Of a DNA stretch of 17,032 nucleotides, positions 7,467-15,845 are shown piece by piece. The translations under genes were made by a program, and so were the position numbers. How positions within the stretch are numbered: position 1 is the stretch's first letter; every line of letters begins with the position of its first letter. Under the pieces are notes generated by a model, which saw only the letters and a program-made list of their open reading frames with translations, was not told the origin of the DNA and did no database searches. This stretch comes from Bacteroidales bacterium GP2. GTDB taxonomy: Bacteria; Bacteroidota; Bacteroidia; Bacteroidales; Muribaculaceae. The stretch covers positions 381 to 17,412 of the forward strand of contig DAAJ01000039.1 of the NCBI GenBank assembly GCA_001701115.1, in the 5' to 3' direction.

Positions 7467-8036
7467 TTACCTGATTTTGAAATCAAACGCACCGACACCA
7501 CGTATTTCCACACTAAAATCTGTACCGGGTTCAACCGGTTCTATTTCAGCTATGGAACAGGGCAATACCACATCTCCGGTTTTAAGAGTTGTGTAATGGC
7601 TTACAAGCTCAATGACGTTGTCGGTGTCAAGCTGCGACCCATCTATCGAAACAACCGTCTCCCCAGCTTCAATCTCAAGCGGCTGACCTTGTGGTGGAAG
7701 CGGAAGCCATTCACCGAAACCTAGGCAATAATCAAAAAGCCCCAAAACTCCCTCCGGAATCCTATTATCCACGAGCTTTTCCCTGACATTTACCGGAACA
7801 AGGCGCACCGCAACAGTGAATGAATCATAGTAGCGTGAGGCGAATCTTGCACTTATATCCTTGCCCAAACGGCTGATTTTAAATGCCGGGCAAATTTCCA
7901 TGCGCCAGCGTGAATCAAAGTCCGGCAGGAACAGCGGACGCCCAGCGGCGACCGTTGCAGAGTCCACAATCACCTCTAGCGCCGGGGGATCGGACAACAG
8001 GGCACCAGGAGCGCGTTTTACAGCTATTACTTTCAC
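7467..8036 (-). CDS. FAH-fold protein (fumarylacetoacetate hydrolase family), probable pseudoenzyme
   Basis: The 189-aa protein has the outline of the short bacterial fumarylacetoacetate hydrolase/isomerase family: RPLFLPDF near residue 33, ISRLGKDISARFASRYYD at 54-71 and a C-terminal LKTGDVVLPC at 151-160. Family enzymes bind a divalent metal through an H-x-E-x-E motif and a later Asp. Aligned by eye on the RLGK segment, the motif here reads RMEICP, keeping only Glu47; the second Glu is replaced by Cys49. The GxDFTxRD segment becomes AVRLVPVN, with Arg78 where the Asp should be. Loss of these ligands suggests it no longer performs the ordinary reaction, and its present role is unknown. Its ATG overlaps the rex stop by 4 bp, so the two are translationally coupled. 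The fold is fairly sure; the pseudoenzyme reading rests on my alignment. Confidence 0.72.
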   Translation of the reverse strand: MKVIAVKRAPGALLSDPPALEVIVDSATVAAGRPLFLPDFDSRWRMEICPAFKISRLGKDISARFASRYYDSFTVAVRLVPVNVREKLVDNRIPEGVLGLFDYCLGFGEWLPLPPQGQPLEIEAGETVVSIDGSQLDTDNVIELVSHYTTLKTGDVVLPCSIAEIEPVEPGTDFSVEIRGVGAFDFKIR

Positions 8037-8689
8037 TTTGACGGCGTTATGAGGTTCAACCTATTGTACATAACCGCAAGATGAGCATAAATGGATGTGT
8101 TTTGCACCACAATCCCCTCCGGAGTGCGGATTCTAAACGGAGTGAAATTCCAAAGCGCCTTGGCACCTGCTGCAATAGCGAGGTCAGCAGTTTCCTGCGC
8201 TTTCTCAACAGGCACGGCGATAATAGCTATTTCCGCAGAAAATGATTTCCTTACAGCAGGCAGCTCCCTTACATCAAATACCGGCACATTCATTATAGTG
8301 CTGCCGATTATTTCAGGATTCACATCAAAGCCCGCAACAATATCAAGACCATAGCGCGTAAGACCGGAATCGGTTATGAGCGCCCTGCCGAGAGAACCCA
8401 CACCTATAATCACCGCATTATGCTCACGGTTGAAACCGAGGTATGAGCGGAGCACCCTTTCGAGCGCGGCAACAGCATAGCCAATCCTGGTTTTGCCGCG
8501 TATATTTAGAAAAGACAAATCTTTGGCAATCTGCGACGCCTCCACATTTATCTCCTTGGAAATAGCCGTAGACGAAACATACTCCACGTTGCGTGAGCGC
8601 AGCATGCTCACATAAGCAAGATACCACGGCAACCTCCTGAGAGTAGGTTCCGGCATTATATCGCGCAAGGGTGTCCTGATTTCTTCCAT
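8033..8689 (-). CDS. rex: Redox-sensing transcriptional repressor Rex
   Basis: Rex represses fermentation and respiration genes and releases DNA when NADH rises. The 218-aa protein has the expected two parts. A winged helix contains PEPTLRRLPWYLAYVSML (13-30) and SSTAISKEINVEASQIAKDL (39-58). A Rossmann domain has the NAD-binding GVGSLGRAL (96-103), Asp122 of GFDVNPEIIG, and a C-terminal domain-swap helix YAHLAVMYNRL. It starts 9 bp after the lipoprotein stop and overlaps the FAH-like gene by 4 bp. I found no Rex-type operator in the short intergenic gaps here, so its targets appear to be elsewhere. Confidence 0.97.
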   Translation of the reverse strand: MEEIRTPLRDIMPEPTLRRLPWYLAYVSMLRSRNVEYVSSTAISKEINVEASQIAKDLSFLNIRGKTRIGYAVAALERVLRSYLGFNREHNAVIIGVGSLGRALITDSGLTRYGLDIVAGFDVNPEIIGSTIMNVPVFDVRELPAVRKSFSAEIAIIAVPVEKAQETADLAIAAGAKALWNFTPFRIRTPEGIVVQNTSIYAHLAVMYNRLNLITPSK

Positions 8690-8698
8690 CGGTATTAA

Positions 8699-10714
8699 CT
8701 AATATGCACGCCTGTCAGAACCATTCTGCCTGAGCCTGCCGTTATGGGTGCGGTTGCTGTTGGTATTCCTGTTACGGTTACGGTCACGGTCGGACGATGT
8801 GCCGGGAATATAGAATTCATCCTCTTCCTCCTCATCGTCATCTTTTTCTTCTACCTCTCCGGCTCTTACCTTAGGCTTATTCTTCTTTATGTCGTTAGGC
8901 TTCTGCTGGTCAAGGGGCAATTCTGTCACATTCCAGCTCTGCTCCACATTCCATTTCTTCCTCACCGTTATTTTCTTTGGATAATAGTACACATCCTCCG
9001 GCTGATGCCCGAGAGTCATGCTTCCGTCAGTGTACACATTGTTAGAGTCGGCATCAACAAACAGGCGCGCATAGTAGGTATTCGGCAACAGGTGCATGAA
9101 TACCGCATGACCGTCTACAACAGGCTCCGTGAACACCGGCACATCGCTCTGGTTGAGAAGTTGCACCATCGCCTTGCCCTCCACACCGGAGATTGTGAAA
9201 TCAAGTGAGGAATACTCCTCTTCATCGCGCACTGTAAACTCGGTCTTAGTGGTATTGTTCCACTCATTATATATGCCAGTCACAGCGGTAGAATCAATCG
9301 TAAGCCTGTATCGAGTACCGGGAACCCACTCGTACTCAGCGACAAAATCAAGCGGTTTCAGCGAATCCGGGCAGACAAACACCGGCGGTTCAAGCTCAAT
9401 CCATGTGGTATCATCTTTCTCTTCCAGCTTGATCTTACTCATGTCGATAGAACCAACCGGCTGGGAAGCATTGAACATCAGCTTCTGGTACACTTCCAGA
9501 GTACTTGTCCTGGTGCGGAAATTCATGAAAACAGTAGGCGGCACACTGTCCTCATCCTCCTTGCCCTTTCTCTTCTTAGTTTCCTTTTTCTCCTTTTTTA
9601 CCCCGCCACGAATGAACATTTTGAGAGTATCGGTGGTCCATGACAGGTTGTCGCTTGTATCGGTGCGCAGGTAGCGTGTGCTGACAAGTAGTGAATCCTG
9701 CTTGATAAGCACTGAATCTTTCAGCCAATATTCAATAGTATCGCGTGTAGCTGACGAATTTAATATTGCGAAATCCATAAGATTGCGCCCCTCATATTCG
9801 CCGTTGGCAATTATAATTTCGGGGAAAGAATCAGATGGAGCGTTAAACATGAATGACAGCCTGTTACGGTCAGTCCTGTCGTTACGCAACATATATTGCG
9901 GCTTATAGTCCTCATTGAACCAGGTAAGCAGCACATCGTTCGGAGCGTAAACCGCAGCCTCACGTGAAACGATTGAATCCGAGCCATCCGCAGCCTTAAG
10001 CGTGTCCTGCACAGTGGTATTAGTGACAGTGGGAGTGATTACAGCATCTAAAAATGCAATATCCTCGCTCCTGTCCCAATGGTAGTCGCGGTTATTATCC
10101 TTCAGAGCAAATATCCTATAAGAGCCCTCTTTAAGATTTCTGACAGTAAACTGCCCGAGTTGGTTTGTCTTGGTTATTCTTTCAAACGGCAAGGTTGTAA
10201 TCGCGGTGTCTGACAGGTTGGAATAAACACCAACGAGCATACCTTGCGCCGGCTCAAGATTGCTACCTTGCAACACCATTCCGCTGATCTGGAGTGTATC
10301 GATTACCGGACCGGTAGAGAAAGCGAAAGAGAAACCGTCAATTTCATTTCCTTCATTAAGGTCGCTTATGCCATCTGAAAAATCAATAGTATAAGTTGTG
10401 TTAGGAATCAGGGTGTCGCGCAGCTCCACCGTCAGATTCCTTCCACCCGCAGTGATTAGCGGAGTTGTAATCTGTGCCGGGGAAATGACTACTTTGGAAA
10501 GCACATCTTTAACCTGCACATTCTCATTAAACCTCAGAGTAATTTTACTTTGCTTGACATTCAGCGCTCCCGGAGCAGGATTGCTGCCGAGGAAAACCGG
10601 CGGCTCAACATCCCTCGGACCGCCTTCAGGACGCCCCATGCTCGCGCATGCAGCCATGACAATAGCCACGGCAGCTGCAACCAAAAGGCGTAAGTATGAT
10701 TGTCTGCGATTCAT
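8699..10714 (-). CDS. Ig-like domain lipoprotein with acidic and Arg/Asn-rich tail
   Basis: A 671-aa cell-envelope lipoprotein of unknown job. I start at ATG 10714, giving MNRRQSYLRLLVAAAVAIV, then lipobox MAAC with Cys23; the frame is open to an ATG at 10744 but that extension would spoil the signal peptide. After the anchor comes an SbsA-type Ig-like domain (about residues 36-140, PPVFLGSNPAPGALNV to FSFAFSTG). A carboxypeptidase-regulatory-like beta sandwich follows (about 142-230, TNQLGQFTVRNLKEGSYRI). The rest is beta-rich, with a lysine/glutamate patch (KKEKKETKKRKGKEDED). The end is unusual: a run of acidic residues (EEKDDDEEEEDEF) followed by a tail alternating Arg, Asn and Asp. Such proteins are widespread in Bacteroidales. 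The gene stands between the sigma-54 activator and rex. Confidence 0.85.
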   Translation of the reverse strand: MNRRQSYLRLLVAAAVAIVMAACASMGRPEGGPRDVEPPVFLGSNPAPGALNVKQSKITLRFNENVQVKDVLSKVVISPAQITTPLITAGGRNLTVELRDTLIPNTTYTIDFSDGISDLNEGNEIDGFSFAFSTGPVIDTLQISGMVLQGSNLEPAQGMLVGVYSNLSDTAITTLPFERITKTNQLGQFTVRNLKEGSYRIFALKDNNRDYHWDRSEDIAFLDAVITPTVTNTTVQDTLKAADGSDSIVSREAAVYAPNDVLLTWFNEDYKPQYMLRNDRTDRNRLSFMFNAPSDSFPEIIIANGEYEGRNLMDFAILNSSATRDTIEYWLKDSVLIKQDSLLVSTRYLRTDTSDNLSWTTDTLKMFIRGGVKKEKKETKKRKGKEDEDSVPPTVFMNFRTRTSTLEVYQKLMFNASQPVGSIDMSKIKLEEKDDTTWIELEPPVFVCPDSLKPLDFVAEYEWVPGTRYRLTIDSTAVTGIYNEWNNTTKTEFTVRDEEEYSSLDFTISGVEGKAMVQLLNQSDVPVFTEPVVDGHAVFMHLLPNTYYARLFVDADSNNVYTDGSMTLGHQPEDVYYYPKKITVRKKWNVEQSWNVTELPLDQQKPNDIKKNKPKVRAGEVEEKDDDEEEEDEFYIPGTSSDRDRNRNRNTNSNRTHNGRLRQNGSDRRAY

Positions 10715-10730
10715 AATTTCAAAGCGTCCA

Positions 10731-10738
10731 CAAAAATA
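10731..10738 (-). promoter_or_regulatory. Possible internal promoter before the lipoprotein gene
   Basis: TATTTTTG on the minus strand matches TAnnTTTG, between the activator stop (10757) and the lipoprotein ATG (10714). No matching -33 TTTG is seen, so this is weak. If real, it would drive the lipoprotein-rex-FAH-porV-ispF block independently of the activator. Confidence 0.3.
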
Positions 10739-10756
10739 CAACAATTCAGCGAAATA

Positions 10757-11959
10757 TCATTCCAGACCGTACTCCTTGATTTTACGGTACAGGGTCCTCT
10801 CCGATATATTGAGTTCCTTTGCAGTTGCCTTACGGCGACCGCCGTTATTTTCAAGCGACCGCCGGATAGTTTCCTTTTCCGTTTCCTCCAAAGTAGCCGG
10901 AACAACTTCGACCTCCTGTGCCGGAGCCGTGTGAGGCACAATTATAGGTTCTACTGCCGGAGCGTATTTAACAAGGCTCTTCGGCATCTCCTCCTTCACA
11001 TCATGCACATCACGGCTTGCGCCTTTGATTTCTTTTCGGAGCGCATCAATCTCATTCTGAAGTCTGAACAGCATATTGAACAGCAATTCCCTTTCTCTTT
11101 GGTAATCATGGGTAGCCGGAGTTCCAGCAACAGCGGGAGTATAAACCCCGCTGCTTGGCGGAAGATATTGCGCCACATCTGCCGTGCCTACAGTCTGCCC
11201 GGCGTTGAAAAGAGCAAGCTGCTCGGTCACATTTTTAAGTTGCCGCACATTTCCTGGCCAACGGTAACGCAAAAGCAATTCCCGCGCGCCTTCGTCAAAA
11301 GAAATCTGGGGAGTACGGTAACGTTCTGAAAAATCAGCTGCAAATTTTCGTGCCAACAAAGATATGTCGTTGCCCCTGTCGCGCAAAGGCGGTATGGAAA
11401 TATGCACTGTAGATAATCGGTAATATAAATCCTCGCGGAAACGCCCCTGCTCCACTGCCTTGAGCAAGTCCACATTGGTGGCAGCCACTACCCTGATATT
11501 GGTTTTCTGCACAGTAGACGAGCCTACCTTGATAAATTCTCCTGTTTCAAGCACCCTGAGCAATCGTGCCTGCGTAGTTAGCGGGAGTTCCGCCACCTCA
11601 TCAAGGAAAATAGTGCCTCCGTCTGCCTCCTCAAAATAACCTTTTCGTGTAGCGACAGCACCGGTAAAGGCGCCTTTTTCATGTCCGAACAATTCAGAAT
11701 CGATTGTACCCTCCGGAATAGCACCGCAGTTGACCGCTATATATTTATTGTGTTTCCTTGCTCCGTAAGCATGGATAATCTTGGGGAAGAACTCCTTGCC
11801 TGTGCCGCTCTCTCCGGTAATAAGCACCGAAAGGTCAATAGGAGCGACACGTATAGCCCGGCTCACCGCCGCGATAAGCGCCGGGGCATTACCGACAATG
11901 CCAAACCTCAGCTTTGCCTGCTGCACCTCTTCGGGAATATCTGACAAGTTGATTTCCAT
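10757..11959 (-). CDS. Sigma-54-dependent transcriptional activator (AAA+ and Fis-type HTH, no receiver domain)
   Basis: A bacterial enhancer-binding protein that uses ATP to open promoters bound by sigma-54 RNA polymerase. In the 400 aa I see Walker A GESGTGKE (49-56), the sigma-54 contacting loop GAFTGA (96-101), Walker B GGTIFLDE (114-121), the sensor segment VVAATNVDL, arginine-finger region FREDLYYRL, and WPGNVRQLKN. A predicted helical linker (about residues 290-325) follows, then a C-terminal Fis-like helix-turn-helix (RRKATAKELNISERTLYRKIK). The AAA+ domain begins almost at the N-terminus: there is no receiver, GAF or PAS domain. Activity must therefore be controlled by expression, by a partner, or be constitutive. 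It is divergent from rubrerythrin and leads the series running to ispF. Its target promoters are not identified. Confidence 0.93.
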   Translation of the reverse strand: MEINLSDIPEEVQQAKLRFGIVGNAPALIAAVSRAIRVAPIDLSVLITGESGTGKEFFPKIIHAYGARKHNKYIAVNCGAIPEGTIDSELFGHEKGAFTGAVATRKGYFEEADGGTIFLDEVAELPLTTQARLLRVLETGEFIKVGSSTVQKTNIRVVAATNVDLLKAVEQGRFREDLYYRLSTVHISIPPLRDRGNDISLLARKFAADFSERYRTPQISFDEGARELLLRYRWPGNVRQLKNVTEQLALFNAGQTVGTADVAQYLPPSSGVYTPAVAGTPATHDYQRERELLFNMLFRLQNEIDALRKEIKGASRDVHDVKEEMPKSLVKYAPAVEPIIVPHTAPAQEVEVVPATLEETEKETIRRSLENNGGRRKATAKELNISERTLYRKIKEYGLE

Positions 11960-11990
11960 TATTATAAGATTATTTTATTTACGCTGACTA

Positions 11991-11998
11991 CAAAGATA
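11991..11998 (-). promoter_or_regulatory. Promoter -7 element of the sigma-54 activator gene
   Basis: TATCTTTG on the minus strand matches the Bacteroidetes -7 consensus, 31 bp upstream of the activator ATG. A TTTT stretch lies 20 bp further upstream in the -33 position. In the same 146-bp divergent gap I could not find an equally good element for the rubrerythrin gene on the plus strand. Confidence 0.55.
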
Positions 11999-12105
11999 AT
12001 AAAAATGCTCTAAACGCTAAAATGTGATGGAGCGCACCGAACAATCCGGGGCATACATGCGTTGAAATGTTGATGACTATTTCACTTACTTAATTATATT
12101 ACGAT

Positions 12106-12648
12106 ATGAAAGAACTTAAAGGAAGCAAGACAGAAGAATGCCTCAGACAAGCATTTGCAGGTGAATCACAGGCGTGTGTAAAATACTCGTTCTACGCAAA
12201 ACAGGCTAAGAAAGACGGTTACCAGCAGATTGGCGCTATCTTTGAGGAAACAGCGCACAACGAGCACACCCATGCAAAACTCTGGTTCAAGCTCCTCCAC
12301 GGCGGAGAAGTTCCCGCTACCCCTGAAAACCTTGTTGACGCTGCAGCAGGCGAAGAATATGAGTACGAGGATATGTACAAGGATTTCGCTGCTATCGCAC
12401 GCGAAGAAGGCTTCGATTCAATTGCACGCAGCTTTGAAATGGTTGGCGAAATCGAGCGCACACACATGGAACGCTACCGCACCCTTCTGAAAAATATTGA
12501 AGAGGGTCTTGTATTCTCACGTGATGGCGACCGCATGTGGATGTGCCGCGAGTGCGGACATATCCATTTCGGTAAAAGCGCTCCCAAAGTTTGCCCCGTT
12601 TGCAAACATCCGGAAGCATACTTCGAGCTTCGCCCTGAGAACTATTAA
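12106..12648 (+). CDS. rbr: Rubrerythrin
   Basis: A peroxide-scavenging non-haem iron protein of anaerobes, reducing hydrogen peroxide with electrons from rubredoxin or NADH-linked reductases in the cytoplasm. The 180-aa protein has the ferritin-like diiron domain, with Glu20, Glu53, His56 and the second motif EIERTH (115-120). The C-terminal rubredoxin-like domain has Cys147, Cys150, Cys163 and Cys166 (CRECGH and CPVCKHP). It is the only plus-strand gene and a single-gene unit, closed by a strong hairpin terminator 44 bp downstream. The divergent neighbour is the sigma-54 activator. Identification is secure. Confidence 0.97.
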   Translation: MKELKGSKTEECLRQAFAGESQACVKYSFYAKQAKKDGYQQIGAIFEETAHNEHTHAKLWFKLLHGGEVPATPENLVDAAAGEEYEYEDMYKDFAAIAREEGFDSIARSFEMVGEIERTHMERYRTLLKNIEEGLVFSRDGDRMWMCRECGHIHFGKSAPKVCPVCKHPEAYFELRPENY

Positions 12649-12691
12649 TCAAACCGCCGCTTAAACGCGGAAAACATAAGCCATACTCTAC

Positions 12692-12724
12692 AGGGAGGTT
12701 CCAAACGGAATCTCCCTTGTTTTA
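12692..12724 (+). terminator. Rho-independent terminator of rubrerythrin
   Basis: Stem AGGGAG-g-TTCC / GGAA-t-CTCCCT (12692-12702 with 12707-12717), loop AAAC, one internal mismatch, followed on the plus strand by TGTTTTAT. Confidence 0.85.
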
Positions 12725-12736
12725 TATTCTTTCCAT

Positions 12737-12772
12737 AAAAAATCTGCCGCCCACTGCAAGAGTGAGCGGCAG
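12737..12772 (-). terminator. Rho-independent terminator of secDF
   Basis: On the minus strand, stem CTGCCGC-t-CACT pairs with AGTG-g-GCGGCAG (12772-12761 with 12755-12744) around a 5-base loop and is followed by a run of six Ts (12742-12737). It faces the rubrerythrin terminator, so converging transcripts are closed from both sides. Confidence 0.9.
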
Positions 12773-12804
12773 AACATATATGGGAATTAAAACCTTTCAG
12801 CAGA

Positions 12805-15705
12805 TTATGCTTTCACAGCTTTTGCTGCCTTTGCATTTTTACGTGCATCGATAAGGTATGCCACCGGTGCTGCAACGAAGATAGTTGCGAGAGTACCGAT
12901 TATAACACCGAATATCATTGCGAAAGTGAATGAGCGGATAGCGTCACCACCGAGAATGAAGATGCAGAGAAGCACAAGGAGTGTTGAAGCCGAGGTCATG
13001 ATTGTACGACCGAGGGTTGAGTTGATTGAAGAGTTGATGATGTTGTAGAAAGTCTGCTTGGGATACAGCTGTACATTCTCACGAACACGGTCAAACACAA
13101 CCACTGTGTCGTTAATCTGATAACCGATAACGGTAAGGATAGCAGCGATAAACGACTGGTCAATCTCCATCGCGAATGGGAATGCACCCCAGAAGATAGA
13201 GTAGAAACCAACGATTGTATATGCTGTGAACGCAACCGCTGCAAGAGCGCCGAATGAGAAGGCAATGTTGCGGAAACGGATGAGGATGTAAAGGAACATC
13301 GCGAAGAGTGACAGGATGACAGCGATAACTGCATCTGTACGCATATCGTTTGCCACTGTAGGACCTACTTTCTGCGAGCTCATGATGCCGACGTTCTCAT
13401 TAGTTGTAGAGAAGTCCTCCATGCTCATGCCATTGATTTCATCAGCGAGACCCTTGTAGAGGATTTCAGTAATCTCGTTATCCACGTTCTCGTCAGCAGA
13501 TGTAATCTTGTAGTTGGTAGAGATACGCACCTTAGTGTTGTCGTCGATGGTGATAACGCTTACCTGCGCACCGTCAAAGAGGGGAGCAAGCTTAGCCTGG
13601 AGCTCATGAGTCTTGACAGGATGATCGAACTGCACAACGTAGTTGCGACCGCCAGAGAAGTCAATACCCTGGTTAAGACCACGCACAAAGAACGAGATGA
13701 TGATTACCACAATAAACACTCCGCAAATAATGAAGCTGGTTTTGCGCTTTGCAAGGAAGTCGATGTGGGTATTTGTAAACATCTTGCGGCTGAGCGAAGT
13801 GGTGAAGGTGAGATTCTTGAACGCTTTGCTCTTTTCGCCGATGATGAACACAAGGCGGGTAAGATATACCGCAGTGAAGAATGAGCAGATAATACCGATG
13901 ATGAGAGTGGTAGCGAAGCCCTTGATAGGACCTGTTCCATAAAGGAGAAGAATCACACCGGTGATGATAGAGGTGAGGTTAGAGTCAAAGATTGCAGAGA
14001 ATGCGTTTGAGTAACCGTCGGCGATAGCCATGCGGACATTCTTGCCGGCACGAAGCTCTTCTTTGGTGCGCTCGAAGATAAGCACGTTAGCGTCCACTGC
14101 CATACCGAGCGCAAGCACGATACCTGCGATACCGCTGAGGGTAAGCACAGCCTGGAAGGATGCGAGAATACCGAATGTGAAGAAGAGGTTGAATACAAGA
14201 CCGAGGTTGGCGATGAGTCCGGGGATAACTCCGTAGAACGCCATCATGAAAATCATCAGTAGCACAAGCGCAACGATGAATGACATGAATCCGTCCTCAA
14301 TAGCCTGCTGACCGAGTGAAGGACCGATGACAGTGTCGCTGATAATGTCAACCTTAGCAGCCATCTTACCGCTCTTGAGCACGTTTGCAAGGTCCTGAGC
14401 CTCTTCAGTGGTGAAGTTGCCGGTGATTGATGAACGTCCGCCCTCGATAACACTGTTAACGCGGGGTGCAGAGTAAACCTGACCGTCAAGCACGATTGCA
14501 ACCTGCTTTTCGATATTGGCTGCGGTAACACGCGCCCACTGCTTTGCAGCCTCAGGCTTCATGTTCATAGACACATAGTTACCACCCTGGGTATTGTCAA
14601 AGTCGCTCTTAGCTGAGGTGATTACGTCGCCGCTGAGAGCGGGTTTGCCGTTAGCTGTCTTAAGCGCAACGAGAGTGTAGAGCTCAAGTTTGCGGGTGCG
14701 GTGCGCGGCAGTGTCGTTGTATTCGGTAACAAACGGCTTAACTTCCCATGCAAGAAGCACGTTTGAGGGAAGGATGCGTTTAGCAACCGGTGAGTTAAGC
14801 ACAGAGTCGATGGCAACGCGCTGTGTGCCGGTAGCAACACCTACGGCAATGGGAGAACCGCCGCCCTGACCGGTAAAGAGACCGAAGAAACCTTCACCTG
14901 CACGGGTTGAATCGTTGCGGAGGGTATAGTCAAGCTCGCCGAGAGCGTTCTGGAACTCTGCGACAGGCATTGTTTCATAAAATTCGAGGTTTGCGGAAGA
15001 TTTAAGAAGCTCGCGCACACGGTCATGCTCCTTAACACCGGGAAGCTCAAGAAGAATCTGACCGTCATTTTCAAGCTCCTGGATATTGGGAGCAACAACG
15101 CCGAACTGGTCGATACGGCTGCGGAGCACATTTGTAGAACTGCTCACACGGTCTTTTACTTCCTGCTTGAGCGCGCTCTCGATAGCTGCGTCATTGTCGC
15201 CACGCTTAACCTGGTCCTTGAATACCACTGAAAGGTCGCCCTGCGGGTCGAGCTTGCGGTATTCCTGGCAGAAGAGGTGCACATAATCATTGTTGCCTGT
15301 ATTGCGGGCAAGAGAGTCAGTTGCCGCAAGTGCAGATTCAAAATAAGGATTGCCTTCGGCATTCGCCATTGAACGGAGAATGTCAGGAACAGACACCTGG
15401 AGGGTTACGTTCATACCTCCCTTAAGGTCAAGACCGAGCCCTACTCCGAGAGCCTGAATCTGGTTGAAGGTGTATCCGAGGTAAACCTTTTCCTTTGAAA
15501 TAGAGTCAATGTAGCTTTTGTAAGCGAGACGGTAAGTATCGGAATTGGTGCCCTCAGCACCTGCAGCCTGCACTGCATAAGCCTCAGCCTTGTCCTCGTA
15601 GTGGTTGGTAACCAGTGTAAACGAAAGATAGAAGAGGCAAATGAGCACCAGGAATATGGCAATGATACCTGCCACTACGCTTCCTAATTTTCCTTTGCTT
15701 TGCAT
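12805..15705 (-). CDS. secDF: Fused SecD-SecF protein translocase subunit
   Basis: SecDF uses the proton gradient to help pull exported proteins through SecYEG. The single 966-aa chain joins both halves, as is common in Bacteroidetes. The SecD half has an N-terminal membrane helix (about residues 9-31), the GLGLDLKGGMNVTL motif (about 88), a large periplasmic region including SRIDQFGVVAPNIQ, and the six-helix domain with GMAVDANVLIFER (about 535-548). The SecF half starts with a new membrane helix near residue 655, then GIDFSGGRNYVVQF (about 678) and the conserved GYQINDTVVVFDRVREN (about 855-871). A short basic tail ends the protein. The gene has its own promoter and terminator and appears monocistronic. 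As a general export factor it would also feed the type IX pathway represented by PorV. Confidence 0.97.
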   Translation of the reverse strand: MQSKGKLGSVVAGIIAIFLVLICLFYLSFTLVTNHYEDKAEAYAVQAAGAEGTNSDTYRLAYKSYIDSISKEKVYLGYTFNQIQALGVGLGLDLKGGMNVTLQVSVPDILRSMANAEGNPYFESALAATDSLARNTGNNDYVHLFCQEYRKLDPQGDLSVVFKDQVKRGDNDAAIESALKQEVKDRVSSSTNVLRSRIDQFGVVAPNIQELENDGQILLELPGVKEHDRVRELLKSSANLEFYETMPVAEFQNALGELDYTLRNDSTRAGEGFFGLFTGQGGGSPIAVGVATGTQRVAIDSVLNSPVAKRILPSNVLLAWEVKPFVTEYNDTAAHRTRKLELYTLVALKTANGKPALSGDVITSAKSDFDNTQGGNYVSMNMKPEAAKQWARVTAANIEKQVAIVLDGQVYSAPRVNSVIEGGRSSITGNFTTEEAQDLANVLKSGKMAAKVDIISDTVIGPSLGQQAIEDGFMSFIVALVLLMIFMMAFYGVIPGLIANLGLVFNLFFTFGILASFQAVLTLSGIAGIVLALGMAVDANVLIFERTKEELRAGKNVRMAIADGYSNAFSAIFDSNLTSIITGVILLLYGTGPIKGFATTLIIGIICSFFTAVYLTRLVFIIGEKSKAFKNLTFTTSLSRKMFTNTHIDFLAKRKTSFIICGVFIVVIIISFFVRGLNQGIDFSGGRNYVVQFDHPVKTHELQAKLAPLFDGAQVSVITIDDNTKVRISTNYKITSADENVDNEITEILYKGLADEINGMSMEDFSTTNENVGIMSSQKVGPTVANDMRTDAVIAVILSLFAMFLYILIRFRNIAFSFGALAAVAFTAYTIVGFYSIFWGAFPFAMEIDQSFIAAILTVIGYQINDTVVVFDRVRENVQLYPKQTFYNIINSSINSTLGRTIMTSASTLLVLLCIFILGGDAIRSFTFAMIFGVIIGTLATIFVAAPVAYLIDARKNAKAAKAVKA

Positions 15706-15758
15706 GTGGTTGATTGAATATGAATTGGGTTATTAATTTATTTTTCGCTTTCAGCCCG

Positions 15759-15791
15759 CAAATATACGATTTTATTCTGAGATAAAGCAAG
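15759..15791 (-). promoter_or_regulatory. Promoter of secDF
   Basis: On the minus strand TATATTTG (15766-15759) is a full match to TAnnTTTG. A CTTG (15791-15788) lies 21 bp upstream in the -33 position. It is 53 bp from the secDF ATG. The -33 element sits on the 3' arm of the upstream gene's terminator. Confidence 0.7.
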
Positions 15792-15823
15792 CCGCGAGGG
15801 CGATTTTTATCATCCTCGCGGCT
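15781..15823 (-). terminator. Rho-independent terminator of the sugar kinase gene
   Basis: A perfect 10-bp stem, AGCCGCGAGG (15823-15814 on the minus strand) with CCTCGCGGCT (15799-15790), is separated by a 14-base loop and followed by TGCTTTATC. The T-run is short but the stem is strong. Confidence 0.8.
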
Positions 15824-15845
15824 TTGGGCGCTGCAAATAAGGTTT

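Noticed and set aside
8160..8175. TGGCAC-like sigma-54 promoter inside rex
   Set aside because: The distance between the GG and GC pairs is two bases too short, and it lies inside a coding region.
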